This document shows, piece after piece, positions 51,766 to 59,697 of a stretch of 64,000 nucleotides of DNA. Source of the stretch: VRUE01 sp963727465 (GTDB lineage: Bacteria > Actinomycetota > Thermoleophilia > Solirubrobacterales > 70-9); contig CAVSGL010000004.1 of NCBI GenBank assembly GCA_963727465.1, positions 62,001 to 126,000 on the forward strand, read 5' to 3'. The notes under the pieces are model-generated. The model worked only from the letters and a program-made list of their open reading frames with translations. It was not told where the DNA came from and searched no databases. A program made the position numbers and the translations under genes. Each line of letters starts with the position of its first letter. Positions within the stretch are counted from its first letter, which is position 1.

Positions 51766-51812
51766 GCGGTCGAGGTTTTCACCGCTATGCGGTCATAACC
51801 TCGACCGCGCTG
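51766..51812. repeat. 47-bp palindromic repeat, copy D
   Basis: Starts GCGGTCGAGGTTTTC and ends AACCTCGACCGCGCTG; it matches copies A-C. It lies seven bases after the anti-sigma stop and could act as its terminator. Confidence 0.85.
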
Positions 51813-51850
51813 CCGGTGCGGGTCCAACGGTCCGTATAGCCTGCCGCGCA

Positions 51851-53092
51851 ATGAGCTGGGGATCGCTGCTGCGCAGCAGGAAGGTCTGGGTCTGGGCGGC
51901 TGTCTGGGTGCTCACCCGCTTCCTGATCGTCGCCCACGTCGGCTTCTGGAACGACGCGATCGGGCCGCAGTGGGAAGACGTCTCGATCTTCGGCGTCTGG
52001 TCGGAAGAACTCGGCGTGCACGGCGCCCTGCCGAACGAAGAAGCGTGGCAGTACCCGCCGGGGGCGGCGCTGCTGCTGGTCCTGCCGCGGATCGGCTGGG
52101 CGGCGTTCGGCTACGACTTCGTCGCGACGATGCTGATCTTCGACCTGATCGGCCTCGCCCTGCTGGCGCGGCTCGGGCAGCGCGAGGGCAGCGACGCCGG
52201 CGTCTGGGTCTGGCTGCTGGCGATGCCGATGCTGCGGGCGCTGCCGGTGCTGCGCTTCGACCTGGCGCCGACGGTGCTGGCGATCGGCGCGCTGCTCGTC
52301 ATCCACCGCCGCCCGGCCTGGTTCGGCGCCCTCGCCGGCCTGGGAGCGATGATCAAGGCCTGGCCGATCGCGCTGCTGTTCGGCGAGTGGGACCGCGGGC
52401 GCCTGCTGCGCGCCGGCGCCGGCGCGGTGGCCGCGATCGTCGCCGTGTTCGCGATCTCGGCGCTCGCCTTCAGCGGCGACCAGCTCAACTTCCTCAAGGA
52501 ACAGAACGGACGCGGACTCCAGGTGGAAGCAGTCGCCAGCCTGCCCTGGCACGTGCGCCAGTACGTCACCGGCGAGGAAATCGACGCAGGGATCCGCTAC
52601 CGCGCCTGGGAGATCGAAGACGGCGCCGCCGACACGATCGCCGCGGCACTCAAGTGGCTCTCGCTGGCGGCGCTGCTCGGCGCCGGCTTCTGGTGGCTGG
52701 CGCGGACGCGGGCGATCCGGCGCGGACGCGACGCGCTCGCCGACGCGGTGGTCAGCCGTGACTTCGTCTTCACCGTCGTCCTGCTGCTGGTCGTGACCAG
52801 CCGCGTGCTCAGCCCGCAGTACATGATCTGGATGCTCGGCCTCGCGGCGGTGGTGCTGACCGCGGCCGGGAGCCGCCTCAAGCGACCCGCCTGGACCGTG
52901 GTCGCGGCGGCGATCCTCACCACCAGCGCCTACGGCCCGATGGGCGCCTACGGCACCGCCTACAACGTCTACGGCCCGGCCTTCATCATGCTGATCCGCA
53001 ACGTCGCCCTGATCGTCGCCGCGATCGACGCGAGCGTGACGATGGTGCGCCTGGTGCGGGAACGTCGCCCGCAGGCCGCGCTGGCGACCTGA
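51851..53092 (+). CDS. multi-pass membrane protein, probable GT87-type glycosyltransferase
   Basis: A 413-aa protein with about nine to ten hydrophobic helices. VGFWNDAIGPQWEDVSIFGV near the N-terminus provides the acidic extracytoplasmic loop, and QYPPGAALLLVLPRIGW is the aromatic/Pro motif seen in polyprenyl-phosphate-mannose-dependent transferases (GT87/DUF2029). RVLSPQYMIWMLGLAAVV near the C-terminus is another conserved element. It likely adds a sugar to an envelope glycan from a lipid-linked donor. Confidence 0.75.
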   Translation: MSWGSLLRSRKVWVWAAVWVLTRFLIVAHVGFWNDAIGPQWEDVSIFGVWSEELGVHGALPNEEAWQYPPGAALLLVLPRIGWAAFGYDFVATMLIFDLIGLALLARLGQREGSDAGVWVWLLAMPMLRALPVLRFDLAPTVLAIGALLVIHRRPAWFGALAGLGAMIKAWPIALLFGEWDRGRLLRAGAGAVAAIVAVFAISALAFSGDQLNFLKEQNGRGLQVEAVASLPWHVRQYVTGEEIDAGIRYRAWEIEDGAADTIAAALKWLSLAALLGAGFWWLARTRAIRRGRDALADAVVSRDFVFTVVLLLVVTSRVLSPQYMIWMLGLAAVVLTAAGSRLKRPAWTVVAAAILTTSAYGPMGAYGTAYNVYGPAFIMLIRNVALIVAAIDASVTMVRLVRERRPQAALAT

Positions 53093-53097
53093 CGGTC

Positions 53098-53358
53098 TGC
53101 CTTCGGCGCGAACTACTCGATCGTCAGCAGCGGCGGCTCCGGCGGCGGCTGGGGCCCGTACGGCGGCTCCGACTACGGCCTCACCGCGCAGCGCGAAGAC
53201 GAGTACGTCGACCTACAGGCCGGCGGCGAGACGGGCGGCGCCAGCTACTTCGAGCTCTGCGCGACGAACGGCGCCAGGCGCGCTGGAAGGTGGGGATCGA
53301 CAACCCGTTCGCCCCGAAGGACCCGGATCCGGATTCCGGGGGGCCGCTGGACGAGTAG
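53098..53358 (+). pseudogene. 3' fragment of an exported-protein gene beside an IS remnant
   Basis: Without a start codon, the plus strand reads FGANYSIVSSGGSGGG, YGGSDYGLTAQREDEYVDLQ, AGGETGGASYFELCATNGAR, then shifts frame near 53275 to KVGIDNPFAPKDPDPDSGGP. Codon use is native. The final TAG stop lies inside the end of the IS (GAGTAGTTCC...). It looks like a decayed secreted-protein gene left after the IS insertion. No function is assigned. Confidence 0.55.
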
Positions 53359-53956
53359 TTCCACGGCTCAGGCCACGTAGTCGACGAGCGCCCGCGAGTA
53401 GCGCCCGAGCTGGCGGTTGAGTGAGATCGCCGCAGCCAGCGCCAGGAGGCGGCTGGCGATGCGAGCCCGCAGGCCGCGAAGAGTGCGGGCGCCGTGGCGC
53501 TCGGGGCCGAGGATGTCCTTGACGCTCCAGTAGATCGACTCGATTCGCTGGCGCAACGGAGCGAGGTGGAGCCCGCTTTCGGTCTCGTCCTTGCGGCGCG
53601 GGCGCACGACGGTGGCGCCGAGAGCGGCCGCTTCGGTTTCGAAGTCGGCGCCGGCATAGCCCATGTCGCCCAAGACGGTGATCGGGCCTGCGCGGTTGAA
53701 CCGCTCCAGCAGTCGCAGGCAGACCTCGCGCTCGCCTTCCTTGGGCGAGGTCAGCGCCATCGCCCGCGGGGTCACCCACGATCGCCTGCGCGACGCAGAG
53801 GGTCACGACCTCCGCATCGGTCAGGCTCCCCACGCCGAGTGGTCACCTGACCCCCGCATACGGGGGCAAATCGACCAGTCAGCGTCGCGCCGCCCCCACG
53901 GACTGCTCACTCAGAGCTGGGAACGGACTGGCACGGCGGTCGCCGTGGAACTACTC
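53353..53956. mobile_element. 604-bp IS remnant with perfect 15-bp terminal inverted repeats
   Basis: GAGTAGTTCCACGGC at 53353-53367 is exactly inverted at 53942-53956. The transposase inside is deleted and frameshifted. No target duplication is evident. At 604 bp it is too short for an autonomous element but could still be moved in trans. Confidence 0.75.
53368..53833 (-). pseudogene. DDE transposase remnant (IS982/IS4-like)
   Basis: The N-terminal piece (MGSLTDAEVVTLCVAQAIVG) is in one frame and the C-terminal piece, from about 53775, is in another: VLGDMGYAGADFETEAAALG, RRKDETESGLHLAPLRQRIE, SIYWSVKDILGPERHGARTL. The middle with the first catalytic Asp is gone. The VLGDMGYAG and IYWSVKDILG signatures are those of IS982/IS4-type enzymes. 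It cannot encode an active transposase. Confidence 0.7.
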
Positions 53957-53985
53957 ATCTAGCGGGAGGCGGCCGGGTGAGGCCG

Positions 53986-54462
53986 TCAGCCAGGCCAGAC
54001 CGGCATTCGCCCGGTCGTACCGGGCGTGGCGACGCAGAACTCCGGTGCCGGCCCGAGCACGAGCTGGCGGCGCCAGACGGCGCCGGCGGGAAGGGAGTCG
54101 AGGAAGTCGGCGGTGGGCCTGCCCCGCTCCTTGTCGCGCCACTCGACGCCGGCCGGAATCTCGGCGCGGCCGCGCGCAAGCGCGTACACGGCGCCCCAGC
54201 CGACCGCGGCCAGCTCGGCGGCCCGGTCGTGACCGCCACGCCGGTCCCCGCCGGCGGCGGTGTCGTTGAGGAAGCCCAACGCGGCCCAGTCCTCGACCAG
54301 ATACCAGTCCTCGTAGCCCCCCTGCTCCGCGAACGGCAGGCGATCGAGCCGGAAGCACGCGGACCGCGCGCCGAGCGCCTCGTGAAACCCGCGCTGCGCG
54401 GCCTCGTAGGCGCCCCGATCGACGCCGCCCTTCGGCTCGTGCCAGAAGAGGTAGGCGAGCAC
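53986..54462 (-). CDS. hypothetical protein, 158 aa
   Basis: GTG 54462 is preferred, with AAGGA upstream. The protein is alpha/beta and aromatic-rich: LAYLFWHEPKGGVDRGAYEA, CFRLDRLPFAEQGGYEDWYL, VEDWAALGFLNDTAAGG. It has no signal peptide. The spacing of aromatic residues is reminiscent of small ferredoxin-like (ABM/EthD-type) domains, but I cannot name a family. It lies between the IS remnant and a hydrolase pseudogene. Confidence 0.55.
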   Translation of the reverse strand: MLAYLFWHEPKGGVDRGAYEAAQRGFHEALGARSACFRLDRLPFAEQGGYEDWYLVEDWAALGFLNDTAAGGDRRGGHDRAAELAAVGWGAVYALARGRAEIPAGVEWRDKERGRPTADFLDSLPAGAVWRRQLVLGPAPEFCVATPGTTGRMPVWPG

Positions 54463-54698
54463 GCAGTCCTTATACCCGTTGCGCCAGCTCGGCGAGCTGC
54501 GGATACACCTGCGCAAGCGGCATCGGCCAGCGACTCGGACCGAATCGAGCTGTCGAGGTGGAAGAGCGAGACGAGATCTACATCTCGCCGATCGACCGGT
54601 CGGCGCTCTGCCCCTATCGAATGATCAGCCGACGGGCGGGGCTCGACCTGAATGCGATCGACCACTGGACCTTCGAGGGCGGCGCGCCTGTGGCAGGG

Positions 54699-54952
54699 TC
54701 ATTCGACCGAGGCCAGGAATTCCTCGAGGCGCTCGCTGAAGCCCGGCGCCGCAGCGACGAAGTGACCGGCGCCCGGGGCGACCAGTCGCTGCGCGCACAG
54801 CTCGGCAGCGAGCGCATCGGCCGCCCGCTCGAGGAACGAGGCGTGGTCCCCCGAGGCGACCAGCACCGGGATGTCGCCGGGCTTGCGCCGCCGTGAACGA
54901 GCAGAACCTCCGGCCCCTCCCCCTCGCGGATAGCAACGATCTCGCCCGTCAC
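54699..54952 (-). pseudogene. alpha/beta hydrolase pseudogene with large internal deletion
   Basis: The GTG at 54952 overlaps the stop of the GNAT gene. It begins TGEIVAIREGEGPEVLLVHG GA, the opening of an alpha/beta hydrolase. After about 25 residues the sequence jumps, out of frame, to the C-terminal end IPVLVASGDHASFLERAADA, APGAGHFVAAAPGFSERLEE with the catalytic Asp and His. The nucleophile region is missing, about 170 residues. The gene must have been deleted internally. Confidence 0.65.
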
Positions 54953-55638
54953 CGCAGGGACCGCTTCTGCGCGCCCTGGGCGTCGAAGTTGCCGGGCGCC
55001 AGCCAGGTCTCGAAGCCGCTGCGAACCGCGGGCCAGTCCCCATCGGTAATCGCAAACCAGGCGGTGTCGCGATTGCGGCCCTTGACGATCTGGTGGTTGC
55101 GGAAGACGCCCTCGAAACGAAAGCCGAAACGCTCGGCTGCGCGCCGCGAAGCTGCGTTCAGGGCGTCGCACTTCCACTCCAGCCGGCGATAGCCGAGATC
55201 GTCGAAGGCGCGGCGCGCAAGCAGGTAAATCGCCTCGGTGGCCGCCGTCGTCCGTCGCAGCTCCGGGCCGAACCAGATGTGGCCAATCTCGATCGTGCCG
55301 ACGGTGGGCTCGATCCGCAGGTAGGAAGCCTGGCCCTGCGGGCGCCCCGCCGCAAGCGGTTCGATCGCGTAGTAGACGCAGCCTTCGGCGTCCTGCGCCC
55401 AGCTCAGCATCTGCCGCAGATGCCGTGGGCTCTCATATGGACCGTCGGGGAGGTAGGTCCAGATCGCCGGATCGCCGGCAGGCGGATGCGAGGCCGAGAA
55501 AAGCGGCTCGGCGTCGGCAACCGGGTCGAACGGACGGAGAAGGACGTGCTCGCCCTCCAGCGGCTCGCTCGAGGGAACGGGAACAGGGCTCCAATCGATC
55601 AGGTCGCCGAGCGGATAATCCGGCACGGCGGCGAGCAT
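54949..55638 (-). CDS. RimJ/RimL-type GNAT acetyltransferase
   Basis: A 229-aa protein. HVLLRPFDPVADAEPLFSAS is the usual opening of RimL-like enzymes, followed by GTIEIGHIWFGPELRRTTAA (acetyl-CoA loop), YRRLEWKCDALNAASRRAAE and RFGFRFEGVFRNHQIVKGRN. The last segment is the family's hallmark. It acetylates an alpha-amino group of a protein or small molecule. It overlaps the hydrolase pseudogene by four bases. Confidence 0.85.
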   Translation of the reverse strand: MLAAVPDYPLGDLIDWSPVPVPSSEPLEGEHVLLRPFDPVADAEPLFSASHPPAGDPAIWTYLPDGPYESPRHLRQMLSWAQDAEGCVYYAIEPLAAGRPQGQASYLRIEPTVGTIEIGHIWFGPELRRTTAATEAIYLLARRAFDDLGYRRLEWKCDALNAASRRAAERFGFRFEGVFRNHQIVKGRNRDTAWFAITDGDWPAVRSGFETWLAPGNFDAQGAQKRSLR

Positions 55639-55690
55639 ATCCGGGCGCTATCGCCGCATGGCATGAGTCAGTTCGGGTTCACCAGAGCAG

Positions 55691-55755
55691 TACCGCTACC
55701 GAGACATAAAGTCGAACCACGCGGCGCGGGTCACAGGCGAGCCGATTTCCCTGGC
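55691..55755 (+). repeat. dispersed 64-65-bp repeat, copy R3
   Basis: Reads TACCGCTACCGAGACATA... and shares its course with copies at 59564-59627 and 61004-61067, though more diverged. The IS630 element starts only six bases beyond it. Confidence 0.65.
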
Positions 55756-55802
55756 TTAGCGCTCCCCGCCGTAAGTTCCGCCGCGAATGAGCCCTGGAGC
55801 GT

Positions 55803-55850
55803 GCGCATCCGACATTGACCCCGCTCTGGTGTGGTCAATGTTGGATGCGC
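55803..55850. terminator. long hairpin inside the left end of the IS630 element
   Basis: Arms GCGCATCCGACATTGACC and GGTCAATGTTGGATGCGC pair over 18 bases with one mismatch and a 12-base loop. It lies just beyond the transposase stop and could end its transcript or block transcription from outside. Confidence 0.6.
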
Positions 55851-55880
55851 GCGCCCGAGCGGCGGTTGTACTTCCCCTGG

Positions 55881-57027
55881 TCACGCGGCGAGGCACAGCT
55901 GAGGCTCGGCGGCGGCGAGCCGCTCCATCAGCTCGGCGAGCTTCTGGCGGGTGAAGTTCCACTCAAACGGCTCGGCGATCTCGTTGTAGCGGCGCTCGAA
56001 CTCGTTGAGGGTGCGGGCGAGCTCGGCGGTGCTCTCGAAGTCGTTGGGGTCGAGCACCTTGCGTTGGATGATCGAGTGATAGATCTCGACCTGGTTGAGC
56101 CAGCTGGCGTGCACCGGCAGGTGGACGAGGACGAGGTTGCGCCAGCGGCCCTGGAGCCGGTCGATCGAGCGTTGGCCGCGATGGTCGGAGCCGTTGTCGA
56201 CGACCCAGAACACGCGCCTCGCCGAGGCGTAGGGCTCCTTTGTCATCACCTGGTGGACGAGGCGATCGAAAGCCTCGATCCCGCCCTTGGGCTCCGAGCG
56301 CCCGATCACCCCACCGCGGCGCACGTCCCAGGCATCGAGGTAGGTGAGGGCGCCCATGCGCTCGTACTCGTGCTCGACCAGCCGGCCGTGGCTGCCCGGG
56401 CCCGGTGGAGCCGAGGGGTGGCACCGCCGCCTCGCCTGGATCGAGGGCTTCGCGTCGGCGCTGATGACCATGTCGCCGGGGTGGAGCAGCTTGCCCTCCC
56501 AGCGGCCCGCGTAGAGGTCGAGCACCCGGCCCGCCTTCTCGAGGAAGTCGGGGTCGCGGGGGAAGATCCAGGAGCGTTGCCGCCAGGGGCGGATCGCGTC
56601 CTCGGCGAGCCAGCGTCCGATCGTCGAGGCCGAGGCCTCCGAGACGCCGCGCTCGACCACGAACCGGTGCAGCTCAGAGCGACTGAAGCGCGAGAGCGGG
56701 ACGCCTTGGGCCTTGGGCAGCTCGCAGGCGACCGCCTTGACTTCGGCGACCTCCTCCGGGGGGAAAACGGCGCGGTCGCCCCGACCGCGCTCGATCCTCG
56801 AGCCCCTCGATGCCCTCATCGCGGAAGCGTCTTCGCCAGTCCCCGACCCGGTCGGCCGACATATCCACCCGCTCGGCGATCTCGCGGTTGGTGTGTCCCT
56901 CGGCGGCCAGAAGCACGAGCTTGGCGCGGACGACAACCCGGTAGGGCAACGTCAGGCTGGCCGCCCGCTGCTCGAGCTCGCCGCGAGCCTCGGTGTCGAG
57001 TTCGACTGCTGTGGCCACCCGTCCCAC
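55881..57027 (-). CDS. IS630-family transposase in two overlapping frames
   Basis: The N-terminal frame (from ATG 57027) encodes the HTH part: LPYRVVVRAKLVLLAAEGHT, NREIAERVDMSADRVGDWRR, EGIEGLEDRARSGRPRRFPP. The C-terminal frame carries the rest: VFPPEEVAEVKAVACELPKA, HPGDMVISADAKPSIQARRR (first Asp), VFWVVDNGSDHRGQRSIDRL (second Asp) and PVHASWLNQVEIYHSIIQRK (Glu region). The frames meet at TTTTCCCCCCGGAGG, where a +1 shift at CCC-C would join them. So either programmed frameshifting or a decay mutation is present. The DDE residues are intact. Confidence 0.82.
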
Positions 57028-57146
57028 GCCGTGGCATTCGTCAGTTGGCCCCTCACTCCTTCAACCCGATGGAACTTACGGCGGGGAGCACTTAGCGTGA
57101 TCGGCCAGCGCCGTTCGGTGGTCACCCGGCCCTCGAGCCCGGTTGC

Positions 57147-57818
57147 TCACCTGTCGCCCGCTTCGAGGCGATCGAGGGCGGCACAGATCTCCGCCGGCTC
57201 GGAGCGGGTCGAGTAGTCCGGGTGAACGTCGATCCATTGGATCGCCAGATCCCGGTCGACGACCACCGTGGTCGGCATCGGGATGCCGGTGGTGCCGTCG
57301 GCGTTCACCTGCGCGAGGTCGAGACCAAGCTCCAGCTGCGCCTCGCGCGAATCCGCAACCGGCTCGGTGAGGACACCGAGTGCCCGAGCGATCGCGTTGC
57401 CGGGATCGGAGAGGACCTCGAACTCGAGGTCGTGCTTGTCGCGCATCGTCAGCGAACCGTCAGGCTTTTGCGGGCTGATCGCGATCAGCGGCACCTCGCG
57501 CTCGGCCAGTTGCGGCAGCAGGGCCTGCTGGTAGGTACGCAGGGCGATGTTGCAGTAGGGGCACCAGGCGCCGCGGTAGAGGACGAGCACCGTGAGCGGG
57601 GTGCCGACCGCAGCCGAGAGCGAGCGCGGCGCCTCGTCGGGGTCGAGCAGCTGGGCGTCCGGCAGGGTCGCCCCCGCCTCGGCCACCCCGTCGGGCAGCC
57701 CGGCCGCCCGCAGGGCAGCCTGTTCGCGGGCAAACGCCTCCATCCTCGGGTCCGCCGGTTCCTGCGCCGCGCGCCTTGCCATCTCGCCGACTTGGTCAGC
57801 AATCGTCACACCCGTCAT
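57147..57818 (-). CDS. peroxiredoxin-like (AhpC/TSA) protein
   Basis: A 223-aa protein from ATG 57818. The thioredoxin-fold active site is LTVLVLYRGAWCPYCNIALR with a CxxC, followed by VPLIAISPQKPDGSLTMRDK and FEVLSDPGNAIARALGV. The final GIPMPTTVVVDRDLAIQWID is the cis-Pro strand. Peroxiredoxins reduce peroxides. It lies downstream of a sigma/anti-sigma pair, suggesting an oxidative-stress operon. Confidence 0.85.
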   Translation of the reverse strand: MTGVTIADQVGEMARRAAQEPADPRMEAFAREQAALRAAGLPDGVAEAGATLPDAQLLDPDEAPRSLSAAVGTPLTVLVLYRGAWCPYCNIALRTYQQALLPQLAEREVPLIAISPQKPDGSLTMRDKHDLEFEVLSDPGNAIARALGVLTEPVADSREAQLELGLDLAQVNADGTTGIPMPTTVVVDRDLAIQWIDVHPDYSTRSEPAEICAALDRLEAGDR

Positions 57819-57892
57819 CTGCACCGCCCTCGATTCGAGTTCGCGGGAATCCCCCGCCGTACGATTCGTTTGCGTCGCGACCAGGGCCCGTC

Positions 57893-58123
57893 TTACCCGG
57901 CGGCTTCGCGACCGCGCCGCACCGCTGCCACCAGACCCTCGAAGTCCTCGGAGCAAGGGCCGCAGTCGCGCAGGTGCGCGGCGACGTCGGGGAACCGCTT
58001 CTCCGGGTCGCCGCCTGCCAGCAGCGTGTCGACGTAGGCGTCCAGCATCTCCAGCGCCTTGGCACAGCCGGGGTCCACCGGATCGGTGGCGAGGAAGCGT
58101 TCGAGGGCGTTGGGGTCGCTCAT
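57893..58123 (-). CDS. small zinc-finger anti-sigma-like protein
   Basis: A 76-aa protein whose ATG overlaps the sigma factor's TGA. The C-terminal VAAHLRDCGPCSEDFEGLVA has the HxxxCxxC of a zinc anti-sigma domain, and an earlier Cys lies in GCAKALEML. There is no membrane helix, so it is a soluble redox-type sensor like RsrA. It should bind the sigma factor encoded upstream and release it when the zinc thiolates oxidise. Confidence 0.8.
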   Translation of the reverse strand: MSDPNALERFLATDPVDPGCAKALEMLDAYVDTLLAGGDPEKRFPDVAAHLRDCGPCSEDFEGLVAAVRRGREAAG

Positions 58124-58779
58124 CACGTGCGGGGCTCGGGACCCATGTATCCGTTAGCTGCCAGCTCCGCCCGCAACTTACGACGGGCGTCGAAAAGCGC
58201 CTTGTAGATCGCGTTGCGGTTGCTGTCGAGTTCGACCACGAGTACGTCGAGCGGCACCTCGTTGAGGACGATCGCCTCGAAGATCCGCCGCTGCCGGTCG
58301 CTCAGCACCTCGTCGACCGCCCGCCGCAGAGCGAGGATCATCTGCCGCCATTCGACCCCGCTGTCGGGGCCGAGACCGAAGCGCGCCGGGAGCCGGTCCC
58401 AGGCGTCGGGGTCGAGCCGGACGCCGTCCCGCTGCCAGAAGTGGCGACCGATCTTGCTGGAGACCTCGAGGATCGCGAACTTCGAGGCCCAGGTGGTGAA
58501 CCGGCTTTCGCCGCGGAAGCCGTCGACCTTGGCCAGCACTGCGACCAGCGCATCGGAGGCGGCCTGCTCGGCGATGTCGTCGAGCTCGGAGCCACCAAAG
58601 GGGAGCATGCCGGCACGGCGGTTGACCTCGCCGCGGGCGACGCCGAGCAGCCTCGCGCGCAGCCGCGCGACCGCCGCCTCGCGCCGCTCGCCCCGCAGCG
58701 CCCGCAGCCACGCCGCCGACTCCTCGTCGAGGTCAGAGCCGCCGGCTGACTGAGGGACGGCCGGCGGGCAGCGGGTCAT
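58123..58779 (-). CDS. sigma-70-family (ECF-like) sigma factor
   Basis: A 218-aa protein; ATG 58779 is chosen because the upstream extension looks non-coding. Region 2 has GFRGESRFTTWASKFAILEV; region 4 has LSDRQRRIFEAIVLNEVPLD and NRNAIYKALFDARRKLRAEL. The N-terminal part is more divergent than usual. With the anti-sigma and peroxiredoxin downstream it probably forms an oxidative stress circuit. Confidence 0.85.
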   Translation of the reverse strand: MTRCPPAVPQSAGGSDLDEESAAWLRALRGERREAAVARLRARLLGVARGEVNRRAGMLPFGGSELDDIAEQAASDALVAVLAKVDGFRGESRFTTWASKFAILEVSSKIGRHFWQRDGVRLDPDAWDRLPARFGLGPDSGVEWRQMILALRRAVDEVLSDRQRRIFEAIVLNEVPLDVLVVELDSNRNAIYKALFDARRKLRAELAANGYMGPEPRT

Positions 58780-58955
58780 CGGCCGATCGTATAGAGCCGG
58801 TGTCGTCGGTCCACGCGGGCCTTCTCGGCCCCGTGGGGTGCATGGGTCCGGGTGGACTCCTGTGGCTCGGCATTCATACAGCAGGCCGAACCAGATAGCT
58901 CGGATCGCCGCCGAGCCGGTCTCGCTGGCGCGGTAGCGCGCTTCGGCGCTCGACC

Positions 58956-59300
58956 TCAAGCGGCGGCCGAACCCCGGCCCTTCTCGACCAAACCAAGCGG
59001 CACAACATCGTCGTCGAAGACGGCGTTGACCTCGATGTGGCCGCCGAGGGCGCCCACGTAGTCGGCGAGCGTGCGCAGATAGAGATTCTCCGTGTGCTCG
59101 ATCCTGGAGACGTTGGCCTGGGTCATGCCCATCACCTGAGCCAACTGGGTCTGCGTCTTGCCGACCTGCTCTCGCAGCTCCGCCAGGCGAACCGCAGCAA
59201 CGATCGCCTGCTTACGCGCGTCGATCTCAGCGGCGGCGCCGGGACGCTCTCTGACCTCCTTGCTCAGCTCGCTGAACGGCTTTTTCTACATCTTTTTCAT
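58956..59300 (-). pseudogene. XRE-family antitoxin with an early amber codon
   Basis: The minus-strand frame from ATG 59300 (after AGAGGAG) reads MKKM, then TAG at 59286-59288, then KKPFSELSKEVRERPGAAAE, RLAELREQVGKTQTQLAQVM, GMTQANVSRIEHTENLYLRT, LADYVGALGGHIEVNAVF. This is the normal body of a HigA/XRE antitoxin of about 115 aa. The amber stop separates the start from the body. Internal initiation at ATG 59144 would give only 62 residues, lacking the first helix of the HTH. No toxin gene of standard type is next to it. Confidence 0.6.
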
Positions 59301-59330
59301 CTTGATGCTCCTCTGGATGAAGGCACGCAC

Positions 59331-59465
59331 CTACCCTTCTCTCTCTCCGTCGGCGGGCAGAAACGGCCCGTGCGCGGCCTCCAGGGCTGCGACCTCCTCC
59401 TCGGTGGCCTCGCGCTCGTCCTCGCCGAGCATCGCTTCCCATGGCGTGTCGCTACCGACAATCAT
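59331..59465 (-). CDS. small acidic ORF, 44 aa
   Basis: ATG 59465 opens MIVGSDTPWEAMLGEDEREA, TEEEVAALEAAHGPFLPADG and stops 30 bases before the antitoxin remnant. It is very acidic. There is no clear ribosome-binding site. It may be a relic of the toxin-side gene or an independent small protein. Function is not known. Confidence 0.35.
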   Translation of the reverse strand: MIVGSDTPWEAMLGEDEREATEEEVAALEAAHGPFLPADGEREG

Positions 59466-59563
59466 CGGCAGGGATGATCACAACGCGCAGTCAAAACACC
59501 TCTACGCCGCTACGCACAGCGTCCTCTCGCCGGTTCGACCACCGTCAAGCAGGCGTGCCCAAA

Positions 59564-59627
59564 TACCCCCACCGAGACATAACTCGAACCACGTAGCGCG
59601 GGTCGAAGCCGATCCGGTTTCGCTGGC
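59564..59627 (+). repeat. dispersed repeat, copy R1 (left side of the ATPase gene)
   Basis: TACCCCCACCGAGACATAAC... over 64 bases, differing at five positions from copy R2 (61004-61067). Its left flank (59532-59573) instead resembles the sequence next to the tRNA-Glu-like remnant (61893-61934). Confidence 0.75.
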
Positions 59628-59697
59628 GCACGCACGAACTGATCTATCGTCAGGCTCTTTCTGAGCTGATGTCAGATACAATCTGGGCGATTATCAG

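Larger units (their letters stand above)
55761..57089. mobile_element. IS630-type insertion sequence with 19-bp perfect terminal repeats
   Basis: GCTCCCCGCCGTAAGTTCC at 55761-55779 is exactly inverted at 57071-57089. The word CTTAGC occurs just outside both ends (55755-55760, 57091-57096) and may be a remnant of target duplication. The single transposase gene is on the minus strand, in two frames. Confidence 0.85.

Noticed and set aside
54558..54896. A plus-strand gene beginning MEERDEIYISPIDR
   Set aside because: Its second half is antisense to the hydrolase pseudogene and there is no ribosome-binding site. At most the first 50 codons could be a remnant.
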